Of a stretch of DNA of 64,000 nt, positions 11,244-23,500 are shown one piece after another. The notes under the pieces are model-generated. The model did no database searches. It was not told where the DNA came from and was given only the letters and a program-made list of their open reading frames with translations. The translations under genes were made by a program, and so were the position numbers. Source of the DNA: Anthoceros angustus (taxonomy: Eukaryota > Streptophyta > Anthocerotopsida > Anthocerotales > Anthocerotaceae). The DNA lies in assembly GCA_010909165.1 (NCBI GenBank), contig MU008187.1, positions 190,247 through 254,246 of the forward strand, written 5' to 3'. Position 1 is the first letter of the stretch; every line of letters starts with the position of its first letter.

Positions 11244-14200
11244 TCAAGCAGCGTTGCTCAGTGGGAAGACTTGGTTCTGGAGCACGTGCTCCGGCTCGTC
11301 CTCATAAAAATACGAGCCGTGATAACCATATGGAACTCGCTGCGGAAGTTGCAGCTTTGCCACAGGCTCTCCGCTGAAGTTCTGTGCATCTATGATGTAC
11401 AACTGCAACACCTCAACGCCCCGTATCTTGTGAGGATTAAATTGACACGAACACCACATGCCATTGTGCTGACTACCAATTTCAAAGCACAAGGTTGGGT
11501 GGCGATGGGATGGAGCAAAAGGTCGGTCTTACGTAGGAGATCCCTGCTTCCTCGTTGTGCACATAGGCAACCACCCATCCGTCATCCTCGGCCTGGGGAT
11601 TGGGTCTTGCCACAAAGGATGGTTCTGAGACTCCCCAGCCGGTTCCCAGGTCGTGAAACTCTGCATTCAACTCCTGCAGGCAACAAGACTAGTGCTCAGC
11701 AGACTAACAGCTTAAATGGAGCATCACTGCTACTACAGCTGGCTGTTGTGCGGAACTTCGAAATGCAGAGAACCTCCTTTTCAGATTGCGGGATTGCCAG
11801 CTTGGCCCAACCTCCCAAAGAAACAATACCTACAAGATCCCGCACACACAGCTTTAACACTTGCCAGAGACAAGAACTGTGTGAGAGTAATTGTGGCCAG
11901 TGCATACCAGTTTCCCTCGCCTTTTCTGGATTGGACAGAGTCATGTAACCGTATTTGTTCTTCACACCGGTGTAAGAACGGTTTATGGTCGGATATTCCC
12001 CAGAGAAGCTGTATCCCGAGAGATCACGCTCTGAAACATCCCCTGTGCCCAGAAAAGGGTTGCAATTAAACGATATCTTCTTCCTCTGATCACATGCAAA
12101 CGCTCTCACAAAGGTCTGCTGTGCCTGGCTTCGTGTTGTGATGTTCAGGAACGGTACCTGTAACCATATTAAAGCGCCACTCGTGAACATAACCGGCCAG
12201 GGCTCCATCATTGGCAGGATCTGGTGCATGTTTTGGATCCACATTCTGCAGACCCCGAGCCCACCACTGCTTTCGATCTGCTTCCTTTGGCAACGGGATA
12301 ATGGATCTCCTTGCCCGAACCCCAATCACTACAACCTACCCCATGGTTCACATGAGTATGGCATCTATCAGCTCAGTGTGAAGAGAATCCAAAATGCGTG
12401 TCCAGAATGGAATCGAGTCTTCCAGGCTCGTGAAGCTAGTACTCACCTCGTCACCATCCTCGAAGGAATTCACCTTGTGCCACGAGAAGCCTGTCTCTAC
12501 AGGGAACCACTTCGTAGACTTGCTGTCTCCATACCGGGGGAGTATCCCAACTCGGGATGTGTCATTCGCTTGGAATTCCACCAGGCTGTGATCCAGCAGC
12601 AGAGCATGTTTAATAGAGCAGGCAGAGGGATTGAGTAGGCGGCTGCTGTAGATGCTCACCTTCCTCCTCTCATGAGGCGATCCACGTTGATGCCAAGAGG
12701 AAAGTCGAAGAAGATAGTATAGCTGCAAGAGCAAACACCACCATTGTCACCCCGCATTGAGCAACTTTCGGTATCATCCCGCACCAACGCAATGAGCAGA
12801 CCGTCTTGTGATGGCGAGCTCGTGGCAGAAGACGCAGTGGTCCAGCTCCAAGTCGATCTTATGAACCAACCTTTCACCATCAGCTGCACGTCCCAGACTG
12901 ATGGTTTTCAAGTCTTTCTGTAATTGTGCGTTTGTGACAAGAAGAGCGGGAGCATGTCAAACACGTCGTTCTCACCAGACCATATTGCAATCTCATCATA
13001 CGGCTTGAAGGGGCTGAAGCCAAAGATGACCATCTCGTTCGTTTCTGGGTCACGCTGAAGACGTTCACCACTATCAGTAACTACATATTTTCTGACATCT
13101 CCAGAGAAGAGGGCTCTGTGTGGAATTCATGACTGGGAGGCAGATGCCTTACCAGAGGGTGAGAACTGAAGGGACGGTTCCATTGGCCGTTACAGCCATC
13201 CCAGGCAGCGATGGTGGTCAGGTCTGACGGATTGAACTCATGGGGAATGTCGCCTTCAGCAACGGCGAAGTACCTTCCAGCGTGCTGGAACACATTAGTA
13301 TTGGATGTCTCCTTGTTCACCTTCCCAAACCGCAGCTACAGGCAGACAAAATTCACGACAGCAGCCTCAGGAGTTAGGACAGTTGCCCGCTTGCAAGCGA
13401 GCATCATGCGATCTGCGGAGTGACTCTGTCTGTGCATGATGGTGATGGTGCATGTGATGGATACCATGTTGAGGAGATAGCTCAGGGCGATAGCCCCAGA
13501 ATCCCCCTGGAAGGACGTCAACCAAACAGGCCTTCCTCTCTCCTTTTCAAGCTTGTGGCCTTCTGTGCTCACATATCTGTTGAGGTACGCAGCCTTTCCT
13601 CCCTTCTCGAAGTAGATTGCGTGAAGCATTCCATCAGCCTCAAATGCGTGGTACTCCACTAATCCGAAGGGACTTCTCATGCACTTTCCTCCAAACTGGG
13701 GATTGGGACCTGCACAGCCAGCTCCTCTCTGCTCCATTCAAAACTCTCCAACCTCCGACAGACCCTCTTGAAACTCCTCATCGGGTTCTGGCAAATTACA
13801 AATCACTGGTGAACTCGGCTCTCAGGCCACTCACCATTCCTGATGTACACTCCAGGTGGGAAGTCACTCGGAATGGCCCCTGACACCACCCGCACCGCCG
13901 TCTTCTCCCCAATCTCCTCCACAGGAGCGGAATTCCCCTGAAGACAGGCATTTCAGTGTTGTTTTCTACACTTCAGAAACGTGAGCCTGCAACTGTCGAA
14001 GAATGGGCACGGATTCCCGATCTGAACAGACTTGTCACGCTACTACCACCCACCGCGAAGTGATTGTAAGCGAATTGGTCTGTTTCTCTGAACAGCAAGT
14101 GCGCCACTTGAGTCAGAATCCGCTCCTTGACGCCGTTGGCGAGACCTCCAATCCTCTGCAACAAAGTGACCTCTTTCTGAACACCCTTCACAAAGCTGGG

Positions 14201-14505
14201 CCTGAAAGCTTCCTCAGCAACAGGGCGCGAGTCAGCAGCTGGATCCGCTTTCTCAAGTACTCGACATCGTACACCCGCTCCTCGCGCTTCCTGCAGTGAG
14301 ATGTCCAGGCGTGAACAAAACTTGGTTGCAAGACTGCGCGCATCAGAAATGAAATCCGTGCTGATCCAATCGCGAGCCAAATCGACAAACCGTTTTGAGA
14401 GGCGGACGCCAGGACTGCCCGCTGAAGCCGGGCAGTCTGGAGTCGATTAGAGTAATTGGACATGTCCGAGCGCCGGGAAGCATCCGTGCAAGGTCTGGAG
14501 CCCAA
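11244..14505 (-). CDS. Carotenoid cleavage dioxygenase, multi-exon
   Basis: Carotenoid oxygenases cleave carotenoid double bonds with a non-haem iron held by four His; plant members usually act in plastids and supply apocarotenoids. Pieces in order on the minus strand: N-terminal region about 14500-13980; AIPSDFPPGVYIRNG (about 13850); NPQFGGKCMRSPFGLVEYHA with DGMLHAIYF (13710-13600); NTNVFQHAGRYFAVAEGDIP (13300-13240); QRDPETNEMVIFGFSPFKPY (13060-12990); VFCHELAIT with a likely iron ligand (about 12820); FFDFPLGINVDRLMRGG; VGILPRYGDSKSTKWFPVE (12550-12490); ISFNCNPFLGTGDVSERDL (12080-12020); WAKLAIPQSEKE; an exon 11673-11533; and the last exon 11402-11244 with VPYGYHGSYFYEDEPEHVL, including the final ligand His. 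Frame changes between pieces coincide with plausible GT-AG borders in the parts checked. The N-terminal exon is uncertain: two frames compete, so the start is approximate. Probably functional, but a recent pseudogene cannot be excluded. Confidence 0.75.
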
Positions 14506-15187
14506 GCCATGCCCGACTCCGCCTCAAGCCTTCTCCGCACGGCCGGCAAACCAACACGTTCAGTTAGGCCATGGCATTTTGTGGCCTGTGTATGTAGTTG
14601 TCCCATATCAGGAAAATTCCGTCCTGGTGGACTATTATAGATGTCTTCTTCTGTTCTTTCCCGCAACGCTGATTCCCGTCCCCGCACTCCTCTGCCCTCG
14701 CCCCACATATGTACATGAATCGACTCACGACTCACTTGTTCGGCTGTCGGCCCGCATGCTGTGCTAAATTCCGTCCAAGTGAGTATAGCAGCCGACTTCT
14801 TCTTCTATGTATGGACATACCATGCTCTCTCCTCCGTGCTGTCTTTCCGGCTACTGGGTACCGGGTACATGATGCTCTCAGGTCCTTGCTCGCAAAGAGT
14901 ACATAAAATGCGGGAGAGTGTGGACGAAGGAATATGGAAGATGCCATACCAAGGCAGACACTTCCGCTCCTGACTAAAGACGTGCTTGAATGAATTTGCA
15001 ACAAGCGACAAATGGTTTACTTAGGCGCCCTGGAATATCTGGGTGGAATCTGTTCCTTTTCGAGACCTACTTTCGGTATTCAATATTCAGGATTCAGTCG
15101 TGCACGTTACAGCACGGTGTAGAGTTTTGCATTCCCTGTGGACATGTTACCTATATGCCAACATAGCAGAGACCGGATCGGCCCTTC

Positions 15188-15262
15188 ATAATTTGCAAGC
15201 GGGGCTACAGCTAGCTACCTATTTGCAAGCGGGGCTATAGCTAGCTACCTATTTACAAGTGA
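15188..15262. repeat. Short tandem repeat, about 33 bp unit
   Basis: Two and a part copies of a unit containing TTTGCAAGCGGGGCTA followed by AGCTAGCTACCTA. Confidence 0.75.
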
Positions 15263-16577
15263 AAAGTATGCACAACCTTACAAAGTTGCAATTGACATGG
15301 AGTGACGAGGTTCGGTCAAGTTCCTTGAAATGTTCTTCCTCTCACCTTCGTTCGACAGTGCTTGTGGAATTTGCAAGACCTGACTCAAGCTCTTGATGCA
15401 CTAAAGACCTCTTTGAAGGACAGCAGGACATCAAACAATTCAGCTCCTTTGAGAAGTAAATGCCGGATTCGAAGTGCTTTCAGGAAGCCTGGACTGGACT
15501 CCCAAGCACAAGGGTTCTTTGCAGTTGTCCGGGTCTTGAGGAAGCAAGCTGAAGTCACTGTCCAGTATCTGGCGTCCTAAGATCCATCTGTCTGTGTCTC
15601 ATATGTGCAGTGATTCTGGACGCTCGGGAGCGAGCGGGTGTAAAACTCTAAACCCCGTATAGACGTGGCGCAGCGACACTGGTGTAGAGCGCCTACTTTA
15701 TCTCCTGCACGATGCGCAAACGAAACTGACCTCTTCGATCGATGCATGTATGAGCTCGCGATTGGGAGTCCAGAGGCCTGGCTGACGCTCTTCACCGATC
15801 TCCACGACTCGGGCCCGTGGTGGGCTATAGCTGGGCTATGGCGGCTCTGGGAGCTGCTGCTGCAGCAGCGCAGCTCTGGGCGGTTCCGCCCTCCATCTCT
15901 GATTCCGGTTGCGGCACCAGCGATTCTTTCTCCCCCGCCAAGCCGCTGCTGCTGAAGAGATGTCCTTTGGGAAAATGCGGGTTGAGCTCTCTCACCTCCT
16001 GGAATGGCCATATGCATCTGGGACCCAAACTAATTCATTCCTTTTTCAAAGGTTCGGCTTCGGGCTTCGCCTTGCATCATCTTCCTGTTGCTGGAGTGGG
16101 GGGTGGTGGGCTGGAGTTCTCATACAGGGTTGTGTGATTCCTGGTTGCCCGGACATTTGGCAAGTCTCTTCGGCTTTCCACAAACCATCAAGGACCTCCA
16201 GGTAGTGCTTCACGCTGGCCTGCATGTCTGGGATCCGTGTGTTGTAGTTTAGTTTGTTGTGGGAAGGTTGTGCGCCGTTGCCTGGATATGTTTTGCATGA
16301 CAAGTGATTTGTTTGGAGTCGAATCCAGGCTCTCGGAATCAAGGGTAAACTGTTTGCAAAGAACCGGTACCTGGAGAAGGCCACCATTGAAAAAACGTAC
16401 TTGTTGGGGAGCACTTCCCTCACATGTTCTCTTGTTCTCTGTAGAGCTTTCTGCTGATGTGTATTGGTTCGGTTTCCCAGGCTGGCAGCGAGAGGGTAAG
16501 TAGGCACCGAGCTGATTATGACGTCCAGAACGGGGCAATTCCAGCATACCTTATCGACCGTGAACAAACTGCACGGG

Positions 16578-16668
16578 CCAAAGTATCTATTTGCTTGAAT
16601 TTCATGTCAGTCAGGTATCTATTTGCTTCAATTTCAGGTCAGTAAGGTATCTATTTGCTTTAATCCCC
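16578..16668. repeat. Short tandem repeat with TATCTATTTGCTT
   Basis: Three copies, spaced about 33-36 bases, of GTATCTATTTGCTT followed by an AATTTCAGGTCAGT-like tail. Non-coding. Confidence 0.75.
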
Positions 16669-17894
16669 TGACCTGAAAGCTGGTAGCGACGGTGGAGACG
16701 TCTGATATGTCTCAACTCTACTCCACGTACTTAGCAACACAATCAAGCAGACGCGAAAAAAAAAACTGGCAAGCGATCCGGATGTTCCTCTTCCCAAGGT
16801 ATATGTTGTCCACGCGTTGCCCATAATGGGGCAAACAGGCGCCGTCTTTTATTTGCGTGTAGAATGTTACGCTTTTTGTTTCTTGGACAGTTTTTAAGTG
16901 TCCAATTGCCCCTGAAGTGTGAGTTGCAACTTGCTTTCTCTGGTGGATCTGTCTGCAAATCAGTGGAATTGCAGCATTCCAACGAGTCTTACAAGCGCTA
17001 ACAGGCAATAGGCAACAGGTGAAATAGAAGAGCAGTTTTTCAACACACTCAAGGTGATTAATCTGCGGGTTCAGACTTCCTCCATCCTGTACTCCCAACA
17101 TCATCTCCACTTCTGCCTTCAAAGTGACCACCGCACTCAAATCGAGTCTTTTGGGTATTGGAGACCACATACGAAAATGAAAACTGTGGCATCAATTCAC
17201 GCGAGCCCTGGGATTTTGTTCTGGATACCCATATTAAACATTATGGCGCATAAAAGTACCGAATTTTTCCAAGAATTGAACACCATAGCCTGACAGTGGA
17301 CAAGCCTTCTTAAACCACCAGAGCCTCCTCTAAGTCACCTCGGACCGGGCTGTGAAAGTAGGGTCGCGTTCTGTGAAAGTGGGTTAGCGTTCTCCTCTCC
17401 CGTCCTCGCAGTAGGTCCTGTTCTCCTCTCCAGTCCTCGCTCCTCATCGTGAGCCTTCAAGGCCTGGGGACTGATTGCAACCGGTGGGAGTCCTTGCCAC
17501 GCGAGGCAGTCGGTGGGAGTCCTTGTCACGCGAGGACATGTCAGGCAGCACAGTGCCGTGGCAGAACTGATGAGCACACGGAAGGTAGGGTGCAGGACGT
17601 AGCCGTTCGCATCTTGGTTTGGGTCGTCCGAAGCAATCAGAGTTTCTGCTAGGCTCAATCGCCTCAATTGCCGGTTTTGATGAGATTTGATCTGGTTTGG
17701 ACATGAGTGTGACCGCGAAAGAACGCAATCCGTGGAGAATCCATCCCTAACCAGATCGATGTGTGCAGTCCAGCACCTCCTCGTGAGAAGTAGCGGATCG
17801 CTTCCTCCCTCGACTCTGCTGATCTGCACTGCGCGAGTGCTCGAACAAATAAGCTCACAACAACCCGCCAGCTTGCAACGTCGCTACCGGCGTT

Positions 17895-18120
17895 TACGCA
17901 GCTCCGCTCTAGATCTGATTTGAAAGCCTTCTTCTTGACAAAATTGGTTAGGCCTCCAGCTCATCATAGCTTCCTACGGCTCGCATGGTGTACACATGTG
18001 TACACTCCATATATGAACACCGTCAAACCTCCCGCCACAATGAAGTTCCTTGTCCTCACCGAGAGCCTCCCGCCACAATGAAGTTCCTTGTCCTCACCGA
18101 GAACCTCCTGAATGCCCACC
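17895..18120 (-). pseudogene. COA3-like pseudogene (left arm)
   Basis: Read on the minus strand this matches the intact COA3-like gene at 45073-45261, sharing GAGGACAAGGAACTTCAT, TGGCGGGAGG, TACACCATGCGAGC and AACCAATTTTG. Three defects are visible. The position of the start ATG is not ATG. A 38 bp segment is duplicated in tandem (18027-18064 and 18065-18102), which shifts the frame. Two bases near TACACATGTGTACACC break the central frame. It sits head-to-head with the WD40 gene at 18903, exactly as the intact copy does on the right arm. Confidence 0.85.
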
Positions 18121-18902
18121 TTATAGTATATATGCTTTCCTGTGAGAGTGGGGAGTTCGCAGGGGGAGAAAATACAAGTCGAAGCAATTATTGATAAAAA
18201 GAAAAGCGCATACAAGTCGACCACGATTATGGAGAGTGAGAGATCGGGCTCGAGCATATAACTCGCACACTTGCACAAGGGAGTCCTTGCGCTTCGTGCT
18301 CAGGGACGACATTTACGAGTTCAAAACTTAGGGCAAACCTCTCTCTAGGGTTGGTGGCTCCCGGGGTGCTACTTGGTAGCCAACGGGCCTCATGGGCGAA
18401 CAGAGTGAAATAGGCGCAATGTTTAAGGATGATGATTTTGCGTCGTGAGGAGCCTCAGCTGCCTCTGCTGCACCACATTGCGCCAAGGCCTAATGAATCA
18501 TAACTCTTTGTGCTTCTTCTACTTGATGGCGCATTTCCTCCATTCAGTCTCTGACCCACCTTCCCTACCAGTTTGTAACCACTGTGAAAGCGCTGAGGAT
18601 TATTTCATATTTCCAAACGCCTCCTGGTGCTGGGCAGATTGATAAGGAGTTGGAGGAAAGGAGGGGACCTGAGGGAAGGAAGGGAGACAAAACCAATTGC
18701 GGACTCAGACGAAAGGCGTGGAACATGCTGGTAACTTTGTAAGTTATGAGGTCGGTTATGATCTCGCGGCTGTTATGATTTTTTGAACGTGGACAAGACG
18801 AGGGAAAGATATGAGGCCTGGATAATATTGGATGGGAAACGTTGGTGTTGGATGGTAAAGCTTGGAAAGAGTGGTGGCTAGTTTTTTCCGGATTGAAAGG
18901 TT
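18121..18902. promoter_or_regulatory. Divergent spacer between COA3-like and WD40 genes
   Basis: About 780 bases between two genes that point away from each other, matched in inverted orientation by 44410-45072. Shared words include TTAGGGCAAACCTCTC and TGAGGTCGGTTATGA. Presumably it holds the promoters of both genes; no specific element was identified. Confidence 0.5.
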
Positions 18903-21428
18903 ATGGTCACACCGTCTCTTCCGCCCTCGGGGCGGAAGCGAGAGAGGGAGCTTATTGGGTGGGCTCGGGCTGAGGAGTGGCTGCAAACCTTGCCCTCGGA
19001 GCAAGTTGTAACTCGTAAGCAAATTGAGCAATGGTTGGGGACTAGTGCACCTGATCTAGCCCCAGAAATTATTGAAGCTACATTAGAGCATGTGGTTGGG
19101 TATTTGCAATCTCAGCATAGGTTCATCATTTTGGCTGCAGCTACTGCGTCGACCAGGGATGAGCATGGTGAGCATGGTGAGCATGGTGAGTATGGTGAGC
19201 ATGGTGAGCATGGCGAGCATGGTGAGCATGGTGAGCATGGTGAGCATGGTGATGGGTTGTGGGTCGGGAGTTCTAGCAAAACTAGAAGATCCAAACCCAT
19301 CTCTCTGAAATGGAGGCCTGTGTACGATTGGTTGAATACCCTCGGTAAGCGGGATGTGGTGAAGTCCAAGGAAATATTGGAGTGGCTGGATGAGCATCCG
19401 GAGACAGCTGCTGCTGTAGATGTGGCAAAGAAACAGACGCTTGTTGTGAGCTATATTCAGAGGATCCACCATCGTGTATTGGGCACGAAGTCAAACGAGC
19501 GAAGGCTTGGCCCCATTTCCCGAGACCGGGAAGCATCTCCAATGCCGGGTGCAATGGATGATGCAAGTGTTGGGAGGGCAATCTTACCGACCTACTCTCT
19601 TCGTGGAAATGTGAAAGGGAGAAGAGGTGTTTCAGCTTCTCGGGAGCATGAAAGAAATCAGGAAGGGAATGGTGTTGTTGTGGACACTAGAGCAATTGCT
19701 GCCCGCAAATTGGAGCTCCTGAATGAACTCCAAACGAGGCTTCGACCTATCATCAGGAGACTGAAAGCTGAGGATTCTGGTTCGGAGGCTTCCGATGGAG
19801 AAGAGGGTAGGATAGGAATGACTCCGATGGGCGCAGCAGGGAAGCCTGTCCGCGCTTGGGGATCCAGTGAGGCCAACCCTGTCCTGCCCAACAAGAAAGG
19901 GTCGAATGCGATGGAGCGGGCCAACATCTTACAATGTGTTCAGGCCCGAGAAATGGGCTCCAATTCCACTGGTGCCCACTACCCGGTGCGAACTGGGAGG
20001 GTCGGATGGAATTGGAAATCCTTCGTCCAGGGATGGGACTCCCGGCTCTGCCGAAGGGCGGGCGTGGGCGCCTTCCTGAGGCAAAGAGATTTCTCTTCCT
20101 GGTGCGCAACCTGGTGCGCTTACACCTCCAGCGGGGCTATGGTTCTGCCGTCGCAGAGAGTGGAGCAAGTCCAGAAGGTGCTGGACGTGAGGTTCCATCC
20201 GGCCGGCCGCCCTCAGCTTGTTTGCAGCTGCAACGAACCTCCTCACGAGCTTCTTCTCTACGACCTGAACACTGGGCGGGCGACGGAGCTGGAAGGCCAT
20301 AATAGCCAGATCCAAACTGTGGAGTTCGCCTTGGGGGGAGAAAGGATAGTCTCCTGCGCAACCAATTTGGTGAAGGTTTGGGACCCGCACACAGGGAAGT
20401 GTCTGCATACCATGGGGCCCCGACCTGGGGACGCCACCAGCCCTGAACACCATGACAAAATTCTTGCCCTCGCCGTTGCACCGGAGAACTCGTGCATTGT
20501 TGCCACCAGCGGCGGGCCTGGCGATGACAAGCTGCTGCTCTGGAATGTGATCTCAGGGGACCTGGTGGCCCACCTGAATGCAGCAGAGCTTGTACTTCCC
20601 CGACAGGCTGAACCGTCCATAGAGGCTATCGGATTTTGCGGCCAAAACACTTTGATTTGCGGGAGTGACAACAGGAAAGATGAGCCCGCTTTAGTGCAAG
20701 TTTGGGACGTTACTGCCCTTGAACGAGTCCTCTCATTTCCTGCGCATGATGCCTTCATCACCACGATGGGAACGAGCCCTGACGGAAGAACCATCATCTC
20801 TGGCTCGGGAGACGGCACTGTGGGTTTGTTTGACATGAGGACTGGAGGTGGAGTAGCCCGGCTAAGTGTAGGGGATGAGGTCACTTCTGCTTCTTTCTGC
20901 TCCTCGGGTACATTCTTTCAAGCTTCATGCAGAGGGAACACATCTACGGTGTGGGATACAAGGTTCATGCCATTTAGCCCTGGGCCTAGACCCACTGGTA
21001 AGCCACTTCCAGCAGTGCAACCCAGTTTTCGGAACTCCAGGGCTTTGCACCGGTTGAGTCATGGCAAGCCCATGCCCTCTATACATAATGCTGGTCAATA
21101 CTATGGATATGTTGATGTTGGGGATGAGGGTGTGAATGATACCAAATGGTTTCACAATGACGATGTGCTGGTTACGGCCAGCGGAAGTGGAAATATTAGC
21201 GTTTGGGATATATCTCTTGGGAAGCCATGTGTTAGACAGGTCAAAGATCATTCCAGGAGTATCAACACTCTAGCTATTTCCAAAGATGATAAATATATGT
21301 GCAGCGGTGGGGATGATCAAAAGATTGTATTATATGAGGATGCAAAAGATCCAACGCTGTGTAAGTGGAGGCTGACACGACCACTATGTGAAGATGTTGA
21401 GCTTGCTTGGAAAGCTGAACAACACTAG
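18903..21428 (+). CDS. Intronless WD40-repeat protein (left-arm copy)
   Basis: A single uninterrupted 841-codon frame from an ATG at 18903. The N-terminal third carries two similar helical segments: residues about 20-75 ([22 protein letters not shown]) and 140-195 ([20 protein letters not shown]), each followed by a hydrophobic helix ending near YLQSQHR or YIQRIHHR. They look like an internal duplication of a small helical fold. After a linker of about 190 residues comes a WD40 propeller (about 425-830) with [51 protein letters not shown] and a terminal VLYEDAKDP strand. I cannot name the family member; WD40 proteins are usually scaffolds. A His/Gly-rich EHG repeat interrupts residues 87-116 and is absent from the right-arm paralogue. 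Confidence 0.85.
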   Translation: MVTPSLPPSGRKRERELIGWARAEEWLQTLPSEQVVTRKQIEQWLGTSAPDLAPEIIEATLEHVVGYLQSQHRFIILAAATASTRDEHGEHGEHGEYGEHGEHGEHGEHGEHGEHGDGLWVGSSSKTRRSKPISLKWRPVYDWLNTLGKRDVVKSKEILEWLDEHPETAAAVDVAKKQTLVVSYIQRIHHRVLGTKSNERRLGPISRDREASPMPGAMDDASVGRAILPTYSLRGNVKGRRGVSASREHERNQEGNGVVVDTRAIAARKLELLNELQTRLRPIIRRLKAEDSGSEASDGEEGRIGMTPMGAAGKPVRAWGSSEANPVLPNKKGSNAMERANILQCVQAREMGSNSTGAHYPVRTGRVGWNWKSFVQGWDSRLCRRAGVGAFLRQRDFSSWCATWCAYTSSGAMVLPSQRVEQVQKVLDVRFHPAGRPQLVCSCNEPPHELLLYDLNTGRATELEGHNSQIQTVEFALGGERIVSCATNLVKVWDPHTGKCLHTMGPRPGDATSPEHHDKILALAVAPENSCIVATSGGPGDDKLLLWNVISGDLVAHLNAAELVLPRQAEPSIEAIGFCGQNTLICGSDNRKDEPALVQVWDVTALERVLSFPAHDAFITTMGTSPDGRTIISGSGDGTVGLFDMRTGGGVARLSVGDEVTSASFCSSGTFFQASCRGNTSTVWDTRFMPFSPGPRPTGKPLPAVQPSFRNSRALHRLSHGKPMPSIHNAGQYYGYVDVGDEGVNDTKWFHNDDVLVTASGSGNISVWDISLGKPCVRQVKDHSRSINTLAISKDDKYMCSGGDDQKIVLYEDAKDPTLCKWRLTRPLCEDVELAWKAEQH
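19161..19250 (+). repeat. In-frame 9 bp repeat, ten units
   Basis: Ten units of GAGCATGGT with two single-base variants, encoding Glu-His-Gly ten times (one Tyr for His) inside the left WD40 gene. The other copy has no such repeat at the matching place, so it expanded after duplication. Confidence 0.95.
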
Positions 21429-21784
21429 TGTATGTCATTATTTATTATGCGTTTTGGAATAGTGTTTTTTCGAGTGAACAGTACTTTTTGAATTTGGGAA
21501 GTCAACAACAATAACAACTTTATTTATGTTCACTAAGGATGGAAGTCGATCTTCTAAACACCTTAGACAAATTGGAGCTGACGTAAGATTCATTGGAATA
21601 TGAGATCCTTGTTTGCAAGAGATATATAAAAAGAGATCTCCCTAATATATTGTATCTACTTTTTTAATCTTGTATCAAACATGTTTGGAAGACGAGATTC
21701 ATGACATAGTTTGATGTGACGACTTAACGTTAAGTAGAACATAGCATATTCTCAGCAATCTCACTCCTGTGTTGTCACGGATGT

Positions 21785-21985
21785 TCCCAATCCTCGTGTC
21801 CCCAATTTCCCCTACCTCTCCCAATCCGCTTATCCTCAATCTCTCCCAATCCGCTTGTCCCCAATTTCTCCCAATCCGGTTGTCCCCAATCTCTCCCAAT
21901 CTGCTTGTCCCCAATGTCCCCAATCTCTCCCAATCCGCTTGTCCCCAATGTCCCCAATCTCTCCCAATCCGCTTGTCCCAATCTC
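21785..21985. repeat. CCAATCTCTCC minisatellite, unit 1
   Basis: About eight copies of a 24-25 bp unit reading roughly CCAATCTCTCCCAATCCGCT plus TGTC. Related blocks lie at 28834-28990, 30297-30490 and 34446-34660, differing in copy number. Confidence 0.9.
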
Positions 21986-22908
21986 ACTCTTGTCAAACAC
22001 AGATCGGCAGAAGATGGGCTGCAATTCGAGTGGGCCTGCAATTCTAGCAACACAATGAATGAAACTGTGATATACTGATTCGATAGTTAGGATACAGTGA
22101 CGAGCATGACGGGATCCCATAACAAATTTCAGTCCACGGGCTCTCCTAATCATCGTCCAAGTGAGCTTGCACAATCGGTCTCCTTCGTAGTCGGTAGGAC
22201 TCCTCATAACAACTAGCTGTCCTTGTGAGTTCCACAAATCGATCTCTCTTAATAATAGGTGGGACTACTCGTCACAATTTCTGTCCAAGTGAGCTTGGAA
22301 AAATCGGGGTGGGACTCTGGATGGAAAGTCTGAACACTAGGTAGGACTCCTCATATGGGAGTTTTTATAGTAGGGCGGAAGAGGAGAAGAAGAAGATTAT
22401 TATAGTCCACTTGGAAGAACCTGTCTTCTTCTTCTATGGTAGTCTCCCGGCTCTTGAATTTTCCTTTACTGCGTGAGTTGCGTGAGACGTATAATAATAG
22501 ACTTGAAACATGAAACTTGACAAGCGAACATTTCTCACGTATGGTTCTGAGAAGAAAACATGCTGACTACAAAATTTCTCACGTATGTGCTTAACAACGA
22601 GGCATGGATGGTGCAACTTGCCCGTCCCCATTTGCTTTTCCGTCCGTTTGCTATGGGAAAAGCAAAGCCGTGCATGGACCTAATAACGACGGGGGTTCCA
22701 ATGCCATCCCGGTACGCGGATCGAAGGGGGTGGTGCATTGTAGGCCAAAGCCAAGCTTATGTTCAGCCTCCAGCTCCGTGGTTACCTTTGGTGGTCAGAC
22801 TGAAGAAGAAGACAAGGAGGAGGAGGAGAAGAGTGAAGAGTGGAGTGCGTTCAGCTTTTTAAACTGGTGTAGCTAAAATATTTTTTGTCTCCACTTTACT
22901 GCCAACAA

Positions 22909-22979
22909 GTCGTTGTAGTATAGTGGTAAGTATTCCCGCCTGTCACGCGGGTGACCTGGTTCGATCCCCGGCAACGGCG
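22909..22979 (+). tRNA. tRNA-Asp (GTC), variant copy 1
   Basis: Cloverleaf with acceptor GTCGTTG/CAACGGC, anticodon loop CTGTCAC (anticodon GTC) on a CCCGC/GCGGG stem, and T loop TTCGATC. Compared with the canonical copy at 31393, the T-arm side reads CCTGG with one base fewer in the variable region, giving one T-stem mismatch. Possibly still transcribed but weakened. No intron. Confidence 0.8.
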
Positions 22980-23335
22980 ATAGACATTTGAGCCGATTGC
23001 CTTGAAGGCTCAGATAGTTTTGAGTGCTAAACCCTAAACTCTTTAAATCTAAACCATATAATTCCTTGATATTTAACGTGTTTACAGGTTATGGCAAAAT
23101 GAAGTGCTTCAGCCTATGGCTTAGGCCAAATGAAGTGCTTCAGCCTATGGCTTAGGCCAAATGGACACACATTTATAAGAACGCCAGGATTAAGCATCAT
23201 GAGCTTGGATCGGTACTTAGATGGGGTGCCTAAAGGGAGTGGATGCCCTTGGTTCAAGTAGCTTAGGCACACCATGGTACAAGTTGTTAAGTACCAAGTC
23301 CCATGAGAAATCCGTCCTTAGTGGACTTAAATAAA

Positions 23336-23500
23336 ATTCTTCTTCTTCTTCTTCTTCTATGCACTCTCAATAAAATTCTTCTTCTTCTTCTATGCACTCT
23401 CGACACGACAATGAATGGGATTCGTACATAGTTGTTAAGTACCAATTCCCATGAAATCCGTCCTTAGTGGACTTAAATAAAATTCTTCTTCTTCTTCTTC
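23336..23500 (+). repeat. TTC microsatellites with AATAAAATTC lead
   Basis: Three runs of (TTC)n, each preceded by AATAAAATTC and followed by CTATGCAC. The same cluster recurs at 31820-31995, 33770-33955 and 35975-36160. It lies downstream of a GGTGCC...GGCACACC inverted-repeat segment, which may be the end of a dispersed element. Confidence 0.75.

Larger units (their letters stand above)
14506..17894. other. No gene recognised; unassigned frames
   Basis: Several mid-length frames occur, none matching a family I know: minus 16046-16567 (with DMQASVKHYLEVLDGLWKAEE), minus 16718-17170 (with QETKSVTFYTQIKDG) and plus 15665-15955. The first two are not composition artefacts and might be exons of an unrecognised minus-strand gene. 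No splice chain joining them could be established. Confidence 0.3.
17870..22330 (+). repeat. Left arm of the large inverted duplication
   Basis: Contains COA3-like remnant, spacer, WD40 gene, a CCC-rich minisatellite and the GAGCTTGG-containing flank. Each part has a counterpart in reverse order and orientation at about 41160-45290. WD40 coding sequence is highly similar between the arms; the flanks beyond its 3' end have diverged strongly. Confidence 0.85.

Noticed and set aside
21785-22058. Repeat with regular spacing that might be a CRISPR array
   Set aside because: Units are contiguous with no unique spacers and the setting is a plant nuclear genome; it is a minisatellite.
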